This document shows, in pieces, positions 1 to 12,199 of a DNA stretch of 64,000 bases (position 1 is its first letter; each line of letters begins with the position of its first letter). This DNA is from Oxytricha trifallax (taxonomy: Eukaryota > Ciliophora > Spirotrichea > Sporadotrichida > Oxytrichidae): assembly GCA_000711775.1 (NCBI GenBank), contig ARYC01001327.1:31305-95304 (forward strand), in the 5' to 3' direction. The translations under genes were made by a program, and so were the position numbers. Below the pieces are notes generated by a model that did no database searches, was not told the DNA's origin, and worked only from the letters and a program-made list of their open reading frames with translations.

Positions 1-549
1 ATTCATGCTGACGAGGCTGTGTTTACATTCAACACTTTCATCTAGAAGTCTTGGTATAAGAGGCATAGCAACATAGAAGTATATGACTAGAAAGTCAAGT
101 TATAAACAATGGCAATTCTTGGAGGTATTAGCGAGGATGCTGGTTTAGAAACTTATCTTATTCATCCTCGCTCTATTAAGACAGAGCAGTATATTAAGTT
201 CTTAGAGCAGCTGAGAGAGAAGTACCCTGAATAAGAGATTATACTATTCGTTGATAATCTTTCTGTTCATAAGACTAAAGAAACAAGGAAGAGTTATGAG
301 CAACTTAGAATAACGCCAGTGTTCAACGTACCTTACAGTCCATAGTTTAATGGAATTGAGTTCTACTGGGGTATATTAAAAGGTCATTACAAGAAACTGC
401 TGCTATACCACTTGATGCATGACCTACCTATCGATACAGTAGACTTTATTAAAAGTTCAGCTAAGAGAGTTGATAATTAGTTGGCATAAAAGTGTGCTAA
501 AGAAGGGAGAGTGAATGTTTATAAATAAGTTTTGTAGTTAAGTTAATGA
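1..549 (+). CDS. TBE transposase (42-kDa ORF), C-terminal part
   Basis: DDE-type transposase of the IS630/Tc1/mariner superfamily. Frame 1 is open from the window edge to TGA at 547-549 when TAA/TAG are read as Gln (182 codons; the full protein in TBE-C is 353). All three catalytic acidic residues lie in this part: the first Asp in IHADEAVF (codon 4), the second in FVDNLSVH (about codon 84), and the Glu in NGIEFYWG (about codon 119). The stop lies close to the opposing stop of the 22-kDa gene. The N-terminal helix-turn-helix region is outside the window. No internal TGA is present, so this part of copy A looks intact. In Oxytricha this transposase family is implicated in programmed genome rearrangement. 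Confidence 0.93.
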
Positions 550-558
550 ATATATAAG

Positions 559-1344
559 TCACATTTAAAATTCTTTAGAGGGAGCTGGCTTCTCTTTCTT
601 TTCTTCTACTTCTTGCTTCCCTCCTCCTAAGTTTCTTCTCTTGCTGCCAGCTCCAGCATCTATGTTCATTGACTCTGGAGGCTAAATATTTGAATAAAGT
701 CTCTTGCTAACTTCATACTTTGTCTGCGACTTTCGCTCTCTGTGAAGCTTGCTCTATTCCTTCATCAAGAAGATGCCAGTACCAGATTTTTCTAAAGAGT
801 TAAGCTACAAATCTTACTTGAAATATAAGGGTGCTTCTGCAGCTCTGATAGCCAACTCTCACTTATCTTGATCCCTTGTTTGTCCTTATCTTCTGAAGAG
901 ATGCTGTACCTTTTCTTATGAGATTCTTGAATATTTCTTTCAAGCAATCACCTTTGATAGTTGCAAGTATGCCAAAGAAATAGTTTCTTTCTGGTAGTTT
1001 ATTTGACAACTGGTTCTTAGTAGGCAGGTATTGCGAAACCTCTGGGTCGTTTATAGCATCATCATATAAGTTAGTCACTGAGATTTCTGGATAGTTTGGA
1101 TCTCTGCAAACTTTACATCTTAAGTTTTTAATGCTTTCTTCTCTTCGCAGAGTATCGCTCTTAGAAATGAAATTTTAGTACCTTCCATCGTTGGGAGGAA
1201 CAAACCAACTACATAATCAAGATTAGCCACTATGAGTTCATTACCTTGCTGCACCAGGTAGCGGTGCAAATCCTCCTTGCTTCTAAATCTTTGAATCAAT
1301 TCTTGTGCTTACACTCTTTTCATTGCATCATTCATTGAATCCAT
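559..1344 (-). pseudogene. TBE 22-kDa ORF, copy A, two single-base deletions
   Basis: Starts at ATG 1344-1342 and ends at the distal TGA 561-559. Homologous to the copies at 24537, 27708 and 55756; the conserved blocks read IPNYPEISVTNLYDDA and LSNKLPERNYFFG. Two one-base deletions break the frame, near 1101 (before the PNYPEIS block) and near 930. A 26-nt GTAAG...TTTAG block (817-792) lies in the same place as in the other copies. Taking it out leaves the last 233 nt open to the stop at 559, ending in a Lys/Glu-rich tail. Function of the family is unknown; no catalytic motif is visible. The promoter should lie in the 1345-2079 divergent region shared with the kinase gene. Confidence 0.85.
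792..817 (-). other. 26-nt intron-like block in 22-kDa gene (copy A)
   Basis: On the minus strand this begins GTAAG, has CTTAAC near its 3' part and ends CTTTAG. The same position carries a block of exactly 26 nt in copies B, C and D. Its removal joins the upstream frame to the downstream frame that runs to the conserved last stop. Confidence 0.7.
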
Positions 1345-2079
1345 CTTGTTTACAGATCTAAGAAATGATATTCAAATTTAAGTTTATTGATTTCAATTAT
1401 ATACCTCTGTAAAACTTACTATTAAATATGGGCATCCTATAGGAGGTCAACCTCTAAGAAGGATATGGAGAAGGTTTTGAGAACTGGTTTCAAACTTGAG
1501 AGATTGATATCAATTTCTACTGTTATAGTTCCATATTTTTAAATTTAAATTGGTACGTACTTAATTAGGAGCAGCTCCTAAAATGCTAGTACTTTATTAG
1601 GAGCATTAATTAAAGCTAGTACTTAATTAGGAGCACCCTAATTTTAATCATAAAATCACAAAATACCTCCTAAAGCAGTACGTACTTAATTAGGTGCACC
1701 TCCTAAATCGGTACGTACTATAATCAACTTATTATTGAAAGTAAAAATGGTTACTTCCTCACCCATATTTAGAGCTGGATCGTCTCTTAATACTCATAAT
1801 TCTTCTCTTAAACTCTAAGAACTTCCCTTGAAACTTGTAGGCTTGGAAAGCTCTCATATAACTTTCAGTTATAGAGGAAGTTTTATAATTTTAAATTCAA
1901 ATTTAAATATTAGCGCTTACATTTTAAGAAAAACAACAACACTTCCATCAAACTAAATGAGACTTACCTTTGGCGTCAATAAAAAGTGTGATAGCTGTGA
2001 GATGAACTCTCATAAGGAACTACCAGAGCTATCACTTGAGGTCTCTGTTATTAAAATAGAAATTAATAATAGAAAATAA
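1345..2079. promoter_or_regulatory. Divergent intergenic region of TBE-A with short iterated repeats
   Basis: Lies between the divergent 22-kDa (-) and kinase (+) genes, so it should hold both promoters. Between about 1552 and 1720 the motif GTACTTAATTAGGAGC or close variants occurs at least four times, with inverted forms such as GCTCCTAA and GTACGTAC. A start-proximal ATG at 2080 follows an A-rich stretch. No terminator or known factor site is recognised. Confidence 0.6.
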
Positions 2080-3342
2080 ATGGCAAATAAGTGTGTGGGA
2101 GACAGAGAGGAGGAGAAAGGTATTAATGAAATTCCTATACAAACTGAAGAAGCTGAAGTCTATTTTTGTGAGTTATGTGAGAGAGATTTTGCTCATAAAT
2201 CAAGCTGGTACAGACATATGAAAGAGCATAGAGAAGCCAAGCCCACTGTATACTTAAAGCATGATAAAATAGATGGAAAGTATGACTGCTTTGAGTGCCA
2301 TAAGCAATACTCTCATACAAGAGACTTGTAGAAGCATCTATTAAAAGCTCACAAGAAAGATATAGAAGTTGAGAATCAGGAAGTTGAGCTTAAGCTTCTC
2401 AACAAAAGAAAAGCGAGGGAATATTCTAAGGTCGTAGTGCCTGAATAAGTAAGAGAGTTAGAGTCCGTTAGGAAGGCACGCAACTAATTGACCTCTGAAA
2501 TAACAAAAATTATGATCAAGATTCAATACAAGAAAATACCGGTTCTTGCTTAAATTGACCTAGAAACTTCTCTATAAAGCTACCTAATATTAGAAGACTC
2601 CTTTGATAAGAAAGTTATCAATGATCATCAATACGCATACAAGGTGTATCCCTTCAACTATCTCTTAAGTGATGATAAATATTAGATGGAGTTTACAAAT
2701 GAGTATCAAGTACTCACTCAAGCAAAATTTAAAGAGTGTAGTTACTTAATCAAGCTAGATGCTGTTCTCCTTGCCAAGGATCATGTTGCTTTCAGACTCC
2801 CACTCTATGAAATGACTCTAAGAGATTTCATAACAGATCAAAGGAATCATAAGTAACTTGGATAAATAGCAACTCAAACCATACAAGGTATTAAAGAGCT
2901 TTTATTGTTTGTTCACAGAGATTTAAAGCCAGAAAATATAATGATAAAATTTTCACCAGTAAGAGTAGCAATAATCGATTTCAACAGCCTAAAGAGTTGA
3001 AGTATCAAGGCTAGGAAGTGTTATGTGAACTCCAGGCTATTATCCTGAAAGAGAAGACTGGAGAGATGGAGACTTTTAGTGGGATGTGTGGGCTTTAGCA
3101 GCAATAATAATAGAGTGCGAAATGCCTCGCAACGCTTACTACTCTACAAGTGCGAGAAAGATGCTAAGTAAAGAATCAAGCAGTTTATAGACAAAACCAG
3201 AGTATCTCAATCAATAAAACAAATGGCAGACTCAATAATAATAAAACCAAACTCAAGATCAGACATATAAATAGAGCAAATAGAGTTATGGTTAAGCAAG
3301 ATAAACTTTAGACCTCTCCCAAGATCCAAAAGTGCATTTTGA
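2080..3342 (+). pseudogene. TBE zinc-finger/protein-kinase (57-kDa ORF), copy A
   Basis: ATG at 2080. The N-terminus has two C2H2 fingers: the first spans CELCERDF to RHMKEH (C-x2-C-x12-H-x3-H, about residues 30-50) and the second starts YDCFECHK (about residues 70-93). The C-terminal kinase domain shows HRDLKPEN (about 2917) and IIDFN, where the usual DFG glycine is Asn. The frame is lost just after DFN (TGA near 2998), and the activation-loop motif GTPGYYP reads TGA in place of the Gly codon (about 3026-3028); WDVWALAA follows in the shifted frame. The frame then runs to TGA 3340-3342. At least one frameshift and one nonsense change make the copy inactive. Role in transposition is not known. 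Confidence 0.85.
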
Positions 3343-3377
3343 GTGATTAAATTAAATAAATTTACTAAATATTTCAC

Positions 3378-3465
3378 ATTAAAACCTATTAATAACCCCA
3401 ACCCCTAACAAATTCCCTACAAATCAAAGCACTTATAAACCTTATTAAGTGGTTTTGATGTTTTG
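3378..3465. repeat. Right terminal inverted repeat of TBE-A
   Basis: The block from the AACCCC run to the terminal GGTTTTGATGTTTTG is homologous to the 85-bp end of TBE-D at 29777-29861 but has diverged: the C4A4-type run has point changes. The outer flank is AAT (3466-3468). Confidence 0.8.
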
Positions 3466-5211
3466 AATGTTAAAAGATTTTCTTAACTCTTTAAGAGATG
3501 ATATCTTTGAAAACGTTAAAAGAATTATTTTACCAATAAGAACTGAAATAATTTATTATACATAGTCAAAATTTTAGGGTTATCACGAGGAATATGGAGA
3601 TTTCATAAATTTTTTAAAATTTACCTTGTCAAAAAGATCATGAATGAAATCAGTTTTTAATAATTCTTGTATAAATTACTTCATTTAACAGTCTAATTGA
3701 AGTATTTTTATTAATTGCTTATTTGTAATTACATTACAATTCTTTTAAAATTGTTTGAAATTTATTTTGATTGTATTTGCTTGTTTTCATTTTAAATTTT
3801 TTCTTAAACTATTTTTCAAACTTTATTTTTTAATTCTTTGTTTTTAATTATTGCTTTTAATGTTTTGGTTTTGTAAATTAATACATATTTTTGGTTGCTT
3901 ATTTTTAATTTTTATTTGATTAAATTTTTTTTCATCTTAATTTTATTTATACCTTAAAATTAAATTTTTTTATATTTTTTAGAAGAACTTTTTTAACAAT
4001 TTAAATTTATTATGTTTTTTATATTTTATAAAATGTTGTTTTTTTTTTCATATTATCAACACTTTATAAATGACATATTATAGATATGTTTCTTTAATAT
4101 GAATTTGCAATTATTTTTTTTATATATACATATAATATGTTTGTTTCTTTTTACTTAGAATTATGCTTATTCAATTATTATGATCCTTTGTACTCTTATA
4201 GTTTTAATGGATTTACAGTATCTTTTTTTATTTTCATTATAAATTTTGGCATTATAATTAATTGAATCAAAATAATAATTTCAACCTAAATTTAATAATT
4301 TTACTCATATAATTATGTGTTAATTAATTTATTAAATCTTATTTCTGTTTTTTATAAAACTAGTTACTTTTAAATTAAATTAAATATTAATATTGTATTT
4401 ATCATAATTTATTAAATGCAGTGTTTAGTAAATTCTAAATTACTAATTAAAAAATTAATATCCCTTTTTTAAAGCAGGATTTAATTTTACATCTTCTTAT
4501 TTTGACTTTTTTAAATAATGATCTTCTTTTGATTTACAAAATAATAATTATCGTCTTATAATAAAAACAGATGCCTATTTTGAATAATAATTCAATATGG
4601 TTTATAGTTTTTATAACAAAACTAAATACTATTATATATTTTTATTTAAATGTTATCTTCTTAAAAGATATAATGCAAATGTAATTATGAATGATTACTT
4701 GCAATATTTAATGTATCAAAGTATAGATGGATTATAGGGTGTCTATAAAACGTAATAGTTATGATAATTAGTTGTTGATAGAAAAAATGACTAAAAAATG
4801 TTTTATTTTTTTAACTAAACTACCCCATTTAAGAATGGAGAAAAGCTTTTAATATATCTCTCATTGCAAGTTCTTCGTATTAACATGTCTTTATAAAATG
4901 AAATATTAATAGTTTTCTATGATATACATGATTTTCTCAGATAATAAAAGAGAAGCGCTGCTAAATACTAAAAAGACTTTATCATCTCATGAATAAGCAT
5001 CAACGGCGAGCTCTGGATAGTGGGATGAAGAAGATTAATCAAGATATTTGAAACTTAATTGATGAGGATTTTAAACTGGCAATCTGTCGCATCTCCTGAT
5101 TTAATTCAATACACCTTCTCTATCCACTATATGATTAAAATTAAAGTATGTGAAAAAAGGGGATTTAATTAATAAATGTAATTATAAATGTGCAAATCTA
5201 TTAGTATTTTA
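3466..5211. other. AT-rich germline spacer
   Basis: Very AT-rich with long T and A runs and no convincing coding frame under the TGA-only code, apart from a short G/C-richer stretch near 4980-5110 that could be an isolated gene fragment. No RNA gene or repeat was recognised. Confidence 0.6.
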
Positions 5212-5620
5212 TCATGCAAAGGCAATACCAATTTGGGATGGCTTTAGCTCTTGAATTTTCCTGTTATATAGATAGTAGTGCAAGTTCCCGTCATCATCCA
5301 GAATTTTAATTTCTTTAAGAACTTTTTCATTCTTTAGAATGCTGAGTGTGTTGAAAACATCGAAATCCCATTTTTGTCATAGCATTTTTCATCAATATAG
5401 TTTAAATCTGTTAGTATTGTTAGTATGTAAGAGGAAATCTCTTTAGTTAAAATAGCTGCTATATTAAGAATACTTAAATCAGCTTAAGCATTCTCCAGCT
5501 GCTTCGGCGTTTTTGCACAAATTGTATAGTTTTAAATCTACAATAATGGTAGACTTTACAACGTTTATTATGAGCATAAATTCTCATTGGAGGCTGAGTT
5601 GCATATAGATTGAAATAATT
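5212..5620 (-). pseudogene. Gene fragment, possibly aminoacyl-tRNA synthetase C-terminal region
   Basis: With TAA/TAG as Gln, a minus-strand frame is open from about 5600 to 5390 (blocks QLENAQADLSILNIAA, KEISSYILTILTDLNYIDE) and continues after a one-base frame change near 5375 as FNTLSILKNEKVLKEIKILDDDG to TGA at 5214-5212. Amino-acid texture is clearly coding against the AT-rich background. The second half (VLKEI...DDDGN) recalls the C-terminal region of eukaryotic cysteinyl-tRNA synthetases, but the resemblance is weak and from memory of the family. The frame change could be a decayed base or a very short eliminated segment. No ATG start is clear, so this is probably one MDS or a germline pseudogene. 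Confidence 0.45.
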
Positions 5621-5639
5621 GCTAATTTATTTGAGACCA

Positions 5640-7200
5640 AGGTTTTATTTAAAGAGAAGTGATTATTGAGGTTGCTCTTACTGCGTGTTCTATTATTACT
5701 GTTGCCTTACCTGATCGAGATTCATTTTTTATTTTATTCAACTTTTATATTATTAATTTTAATAAAATTACTGTATATTTAATAATTTATATAAATAAAT
5801 AATTTTCAAAATATTTGAAGCCAAATTACATTCAGTTTTTATTCCTACAAATTAGCAAATACTAAAATTTATTTGATCGTTTCATTTTGATAAGTTAATA
5901 GATGAAAAATAATTAAAAAGTAAAAAATGTATAATATAAATGACTAGTTTAATTAAATTTATTAATACTCAGTAAAATTGAGAAAAAGTCGTTTATAAAT
6001 TAGAATTTTTAAAATAAACTAAAAGACAAAATTTATCAATCCTAAGGAATTGATATTATTATTTTAATAATTCTTTTGGTTTTTTATTAATTATATATTA
6101 TAGACTCAAGTTGCAAAAATTAAATTTTTTACTTGAGCCAATTACTTGAATTTTAATTTAAATATTTAGTATTCTAATCATTAATATTTTATTGTTCTTA
6201 CAGACATTTTATATTAAAAAAATGTTACTTTATTATTATTTGTTACTTCCATTAGATAAATATTATTAAATTTTTTATATTTCTTACTGGAAAAATGGAA
6301 CTTAATATTAAATAAAAGCAAATTTAATAACTATAAATATCATTAAATTATATATTTAGACTTATCAATGTAAAATATAAATATGAATAATGAGTCTCAT
6401 GTAAGTAAAATCAAATAAGCATTACTACTTATACCTACATTAATGTTTTATTAAGGAGATAATCAAACAAAATACTATTAAATTTTTATATATTAACAAT
6501 TTTCTACATCTAAATTTCAATGTATTTATATGTTTTTGACGATTTATTAAAATAGTTTGTCCAGCTTGTATAAAAATTAATAATTGAATTATTAAATAAG
6601 CTTGGTCGAAGATATATAAATTATTATCATAAGTGGCATCCATATACTCCTGAAATTCAATTGATTAGAAAATTTTACTTTTAAAGATAATGTTCAATAA
6701 ATGTATAATTTAACACTTAAAAAACATATCTAATTTTAATCTTTGAATTTTAATTTCTATTCTGTATTAATTTAATAAAAATTTGGTTTATTATTTTTAA
6801 ATAAAATATATTGGTTTCTTTTAAATTTATAAATTTAGATTTTTAATTAATAAATAATTGCTTTAAATATAGTGAATACCAACTTTAATAAATAAATTTA
6901 CAATTACTTATAATATTCAAATTACTAGCAAGAAATTTTTATAAACAAAATAATGGTTAATGGAATTCATTAACCTTCATTTAACTCATTTTCAAACTAC
7001 ATTATTGATAAAATTCAATTAACTCTTGGTTTACCTCTCTTATATTATAATTTTCTAATTTTTAGAATTCAGAAAGTATTCAATGATGATAAGTGCATTC
7101 ATCAGTACTTAGCTTATAATAATATCAATCAATTTTTTACTCTCCATTATTATTTTCATTTTAACTCCATAAGACTAGCTTCCATTAAAATGATAATGTT
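5640..7200. other. AT-rich germline spacer
   Basis: Nothing with coding texture. Long A/T tracts throughout; the short frame at 6440-6643 has composition like its surroundings and is not supported. Confidence 0.55.
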
Positions 7201-7251
7201 CCTTTTCTAAGATTTAGTTGTCAGTTTTATAATAAACTTTTCTCGTATCAT

Positions 7252-7732
7252 TCATCGTTCAGTCCAAGAGTGACTCCCGCATAATCTTTACGAAGAACAT
7301 TTCCCCGAGTGACGATCAATAAGCAATTCATCTTCTCTATTCCTTTTACTTGTCTATTCCTTGCCATAGAAATCTTACATCGTCTTGCAGTTCTTTTCCA
7401 AGTCAGTATTTGTAGTGATTGGTCTAATTTTCTTAACCCTTATTTCATGAAGAGAATCTCTAAGTCGATCAGGATGTGATGTCTCTTTTCTCATTGTTTT
7501 TAAATCTAGCTTCTTTCAATTTCTTTCAGAACATATTCTTGTTTTCTCCCACTCTAGTATTGTCAATGCTGTCTTATTTGTTAATTTAATTGAGATCTAT
7601 TATTTCTTTGTTTTATTATTTTCAGTTAACTTTGTTTTGCTTTTCAATTAGCATTTCATCATTCTTAATACTAAGGAACACGTTTATCTCATCCAAGCTA
7701 TTATAATAAGCAATATTTGTCCTCTCATTCAT
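7252..7732 (-). CDS. Two coding pieces of an unrecognised gene
   Basis: Piece one runs from ATG 7732 to TGA 7624-7622 (36 codons; contains NSLDEINVFLSIKNDEM). Piece two runs from ATG 7494 to TGA 7254-7252 (80 codons; contains HPDRLRDSLHEIRVKKIRP and KRNREDELLIDRHSG). Between them (7495-7621) short Lys/Glu-rich frames are visible but not in one register. Both pieces need TAA/TAG as Gln and stand out from the AT-rich flanks by G/C content and charged residues. They may be MDSs of one gene split by an eliminated segment, or a decayed gene. No family is recognised. Confidence 0.45.
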
Positions 7733-7739
7733 TTAATAA

Positions 7740-8600
7740 GATACATCATCTAATCTCAATTATGATTGAACAGAATAGTTAAAACAACTCTCTGATCATC
7801 TTGTTTGTATTTTAGATTGAATTATTGTTTTTTATTTACAATTCTGTACTTATAAGCGTACTATTGTATTTCCTTTATTAATTCAAAATAAAGCATATCT
7901 TTAAAATATAATATTCATTTTATTTGGTAAGTTAATTAAATTATTATTAGCTAAGGAACATGTAGAACTGATTTTAAACAGTGAGACAGTAATGTAACAG
8001 CTATTAATGATTTACCTAAAAAGTCAAAGTAACATTTTCGATAAATATTCAATCTTATAATTTAAGATTTTTATGTTATTTTAAAACTTAAATGATATGA
8101 TTTCTCAAAATTTCAAAAAATGTTATCACCAGAACATATTTTAAAGTTAAACGAAAGTTACGGAATAATAGAAGTAAAATATTAAAAATGATAAGAGAAA
8201 ATTTTAATTTAAATATGATTTAATAACCACTTAATTTAATATTCCTTGCTAGAATGAATTGATAAATTTAAACAAATTAGAAGATAACATTAAACATTAT
8301 AATGATAAATTCAAATTCTTTAATTATAAAAAGAATTTGCATGAGACCAGGTTCGTCTACACTGTTTTTATAACAAATAAGGTTATTAGCATATAAATCA
8401 TTATATTTTTATCAAATCTTGCATATACCACCAAAAAGGAAAAAACAAATTAATAATATTATATAACATTACTGATGATTATAGATATTTTTGATAATTT
8501 AAAATAGTTTATTATGTATGTTCTGATACAAAGCTATTACTTTGTTTAAATCTTTCAATCACCCTTTCAGTGACTGCGCTTATACAATCAGTCTTACATC
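7740..8600. other. AT-rich spacer
   Basis: No coding frame or repeat with support. Confidence 0.5.
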
Positions 8601-8630
8601 TTAAAAGTTGCTAAACCACACTTTTTTATT

Positions 8631-8890
8631 TCACAATGCAACTAAAAAGCAAACACAAATGTTCTAGTAGATCAAAGAGTCGCAAGCATTATCGGTCTTG
8701 CAAGAGATAGTCATTTGATTGTTGTCCGGACAAAGTCGAATAGTCTTTGGCAGTCTTGAGATGTTGGTATAATTAATTGGACTTTAAATTAAACAAGATC
8801 TATATGATGACTTTGTTCCATAACTCCATTTTAGTCATCTGGGGATTCTTTTGCTTACCTAAATGCGCTCTGGCAGCTCTGGGATGTCTC
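8631..8890 (-). pseudogene. Cys-containing domain fragment, paralogous to 10726-10990
   Basis: Minus-strand frame with ISRLPK (about 8760-8745), a Cys, NNQ, then ISCKT and a second Cys, ending at TGA 8633-8631. The same order (ITRLPK, Cys, NNH, ISSKT, Cys) is seen on the same strand 2.1 kb away at about 10915-10800, so the two are diverged copies of one domain. Flanks are AT-rich. The domain family is not recognised; paired Cys and beta-strand-like hydrophobic pattern suggest an extracellular or lumenal module, which is inference. Confidence 0.4.
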
Positions 8891-9660
8891 TAAAACCTTC
8901 ATGTTTAAACTCATCATTAGTGGTTGATAGAGTAATATATTACTTTCATCATTTATGGAAATGAGGCTTACTTAATAAGTCTTTTTAAATTGATTGTTTT
9001 GTTATAATTGGAAGTACAATGAATAATGGATTTAAACATATTTTATGGTTTATTACACTTTACAATTGAATTGTAATAAGAACAGTAGAACCTTAGAGTT
9101 ATCAAACTGAAATGCATTTTAATTATATCCCATTTTTATATTAAAGTTAAAATATTTCCTTATTTTGATAGAATTAATCATTGATATTTTTAAATATATT
9201 ATATTCTTATATTAATTTAACAAATAATAATTGTTTCTTTTTGCATCTTATGATAAAAAATTTATGCATTTAATCCAATATCTCAATTAAAATATTATTA
9301 AGAATATATAAAAAGTAGAATAAATTAAGATAAATTTTTATTAAATAAACAAATGTTATGAAGTGTATTAATATAAATTTAATTGAGCTAAATAATATCA
9401 ATCATTTTTTAAATATAAAAAATTCTTTAAATTAAATAAAGAAATGAAAACGTAATATTTTCAAATTAATTAGATTAATGCAAAGATGGGATTTTAAACT
9501 ACAATGAAAACATAAAACCTCTCTAAATACAGAATCACTTTTGATAATATATCATCAAGGCAATTAAATATATAAGAGATTTTAAAATTTTGGGAGATAG
9601 TAAATAATTTAAAAATATATTGTTATTAGAAACAAATATTTTATATATATAATCATCTGT

Positions 9661-10470
9661 TCAATAAGCAGCAATTACTCTGACTCCAATTTAGGCATAA
9701 GCATCATAATCAGCATCATTCAGAAATTCTTTGTTCAGTCCTCTTTCATGTATTTCCTCATCCATACGGCTGGACGGCTGTAATTATCTCTGTCTCCGTC
9801 TTTATAAGACTGCCTATTTATTCAAGTGATGTCTAAAATGCACATTATATGGCTTAGAGCAGTATTAGGTGTACAGGCTGTTATATAAATTCCCTTTTCC
9901 TGCTCCGTAACATGGGTTTCTATCAGTATCGATTTAGTGCTGAGTGGGAAGATAAGTCAATACCCTGTCATGATCTATATCTTATCTTTGCATTTCTCAT
10001 CTCTGTATTTCTTGTTGCAGGTATTGAGCACCATCCTTCTCTTGTCTTTCTAAGCTTCGATAAACCTTTGTATGCTGTGGTTTCATGTCTAGCCCTAAGT
10101 AATCTCCACCAAATTGGCCAATCTTGGAAACTAGACAAGGCATTATATCTTCGGAATTTTTGACTTTGATTTTTGAAATCAAAAAGTGGAGGCATTAGTT
10201 GTCAACTAGGTGCCCACTTAAAGTAGCAGGCTCTATCTCTCTATGGTGGAATGTCAGACTTAGACATATTCTTGGGGAGACCATATATCCAGAAGTCATG
10301 ATTATGCATGTCTTTAATCTCAAACTACTTTTACACATTCCATTAAATCTGCATAGCCTGCCAATCTTTCGAGTCTAGTGGCTTCTTTCTCTATGAACTT
10401 GGTGCTTTCCTCTATCTAGTAGTGTCGAGAACCTGTTGGATTATCATTCTTTCCAAAGGATTTAAATGCC
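9661..10470 (-). CDS. Unrecognised gene, interrupted (probable MDS cluster)
   Basis: Under the TGA-only code a minus-strand frame runs from about 10182 to TGA 9663-9661 and is broken only by TGA at 9999-9997. It contains GQFGGDYLGLDMKPQH, YRSLERQEKDGAQYL and, near the end, KEFLNDADYDAYAQIG. Upstream on the same strand are two further coding blocks in other registers: IEESTKFIEKEATRLERLAG (about 10425-10365) and NHDFWIYGLPKNMSK (about 10300-10255). Joining the two copies of ATTTTTGA near 10154 and 10167 (13 nt apart) links the block starting MPPLFDF to the downstream frame. This looks like one nuclear gene with short interruptions. The product is not recognised; no signal peptide or membrane segment is seen. 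Confidence 0.55.
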
Positions 10471-10725
10471 AAATAAAATATATTAAAAATAGAGAGGTAA
10501 GTAGACCCTGAAGCAGTTTTAGCGTGCGAACTGCGATTTTCGGCGTTTCAATTAATAAAGTTTCCATCCAATCTTATAACTCAAAGCACTTATATCACCT
10601 ATCGAGCCAGGAGAACAGGCTCAGATGCCAAGAGAGTCAAAGTTCGTTAATGGTTAGGTATCTGCGAATATACATGACTCTCTATCGCTACCACTCTCTC
10701 AGTACTTACGCTTATCCTAACAGTT

Positions 10726-10990
10726 TCAGCCCTAATGAAGTTGCTACATCATGTTCCTCTCTCTCTCTTTCACATTCACAAGGTAATGCTCGACATACAC
10801 TTGCACAATCCTTCTGCTGCCAAAGAATTCACACGTACTGTTGGTTTTGCTTGAGATTTTCGCATGATTGTTGGTACATTCAAAGCCGTTGGTTAATTTT
10901 GGCAGCCTTGTGATATTGATTAGTGTAATGGAGTTACTGTTAGGTGGATTACTTTTATGTATCCATATTATTTAATACATATACCGTGGC
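10726..10990 (-). pseudogene. Cys-containing domain fragment, second copy
   Basis: Minus-strand frame with ITRLPKLTNGFECTNNH (about 10918-10868), ISSKTNSTCEFFGSRR and VQVYVEHYLVNVK, ending at TGA 10728-10726. Paralogous to 8631-8890 (see there). The copy is longer and its frame cleaner, so it may be part of a functional gene split by eliminated sequence. No start codon is evident. Confidence 0.42.
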
Positions 10991-11149
10991 ATTCTGAAGA
11001 CTCTTTCACCCTAGCCTCAATAAATGGTATGGCCCTTGAGGCTGGTAGAGATATCCGTGTTCAACTCATCAATAGGGAAGGTAGAATAATAAACTGTTTT
11101 AACTTTATATGCCCGTTATATTTACTTAATAAATTCTTATTATGTTAAT

Positions 11150-12190
11150 TAACTGATTATTATTATATGCATTACAAATAATGGATTTATGTTTGATATT
11201 TGATGAATTCCATTTATTCAATTGGTTTTAATTAATATAAAATAAGATCTTAGAGTGATTCAATTGTAACATATATTATTTATTACTCAAATATTTTTAT
11301 TTTAAATTAAACAACTTCCTTATAAAACAATTTACTATGAAAAGGATTATTCAATTATAATTGATATGTAATTACCATTAATGTTAGTAAAGTAATATTA
11401 ATGTTTTGAAACTTATTTAAATTTTAATGATTTGAATTGGCGGGCATAGAAATTTTGTAAATTTTACAGAAATATAGAATACAGTGTATTGTCTCTAATA
11501 ACTTAAAATGTCTGACAAATTGTGTTGCTTCGTAGAAATAAAATTATTTTAGAAAAGTAATATATCTATCAAATTAAAAAAGCATTATTTACTACTCATG
11601 CATTAAAACCAATAATTATAAATTTCTCTTCATTTCATCATTTTTAACACTGATACTCATTATTAAATTTATATATATATAAGTAATTCGTGACAGTTTG
11701 AATTATTTATATTAATTTATTTTCCTAATGTTTTGTATTTCATCAATAATTATAATTATACAAAATTGTAAAATTATAACATACAGTCACTTGCTATTTA
11801 AGGTGATTTTTAGTATATTATTTTGGTTTATATCCCTTGTTTTTAATCATCATCTTACATTAGACATTATTTTCCTTCATTCGCTTCCGATAATGCTCCT
11901 TTATAGATTGGTCATCATATTCTAAGGTCCAGTTAAGTTAAGAGATATAGATTTAAACTAAGTGTATGCATATATTTTAAATGTTATGAAATAGCTCATA
12001 TGCTATTAGTATTATAATTATAATTATTTAATTCTATTCGAATATCAATATTGGAATTTAAGTCGGCCAAATATATTTATATTTATCAATATACTTTGTT
12101 AGAAATATTTCACATTTATGGCTTTCGTTTTGATTCTGTCCTTACAATTTATTATTTTAATATTGTTACTTGATCAATTAAAGTATTAAT
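11150..12190. other. AT-rich spacer
   Basis: No supported gene. The frame at 11728-11925 is hydrophobic only because the DNA is AT-rich. Confidence 0.5.
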
Positions 12191-12199
12191 GCAGATTTC

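Larger units (their letters stand above)
1..3465 (+). mobile_element. TBE-A, right part of a telomere-bearing element
   Basis: Truncated by the window start. It holds, in order, the C-terminal half of a DDE transposase (+), the 22-kDa gene (-), a zinc-finger/kinase gene (+) and the right terminal repeat, which is the TBE gene set known from Oxytricha. The right end is placed at the final GTTTTG (3460-3465) by alignment with TBE-D; the next three bases are AAT, which fits the ANT target of this family. Its terminal repeat is closest to that of TBE-D (shared internal block around 3415-3440), so A and D form one subfamily and B and C another. Both the 22-kDa gene and the kinase gene carry disabling changes. 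Confidence 0.9.

Noticed and set aside
10524-10913. 129-codon standard-code ORF on the plus strand
   Set aside because: Low-complexity Ser/Cys/Tyr texture; the minus strand of the same DNA carries the Cys-domain reading that has a paralogue at 8.7 kb.
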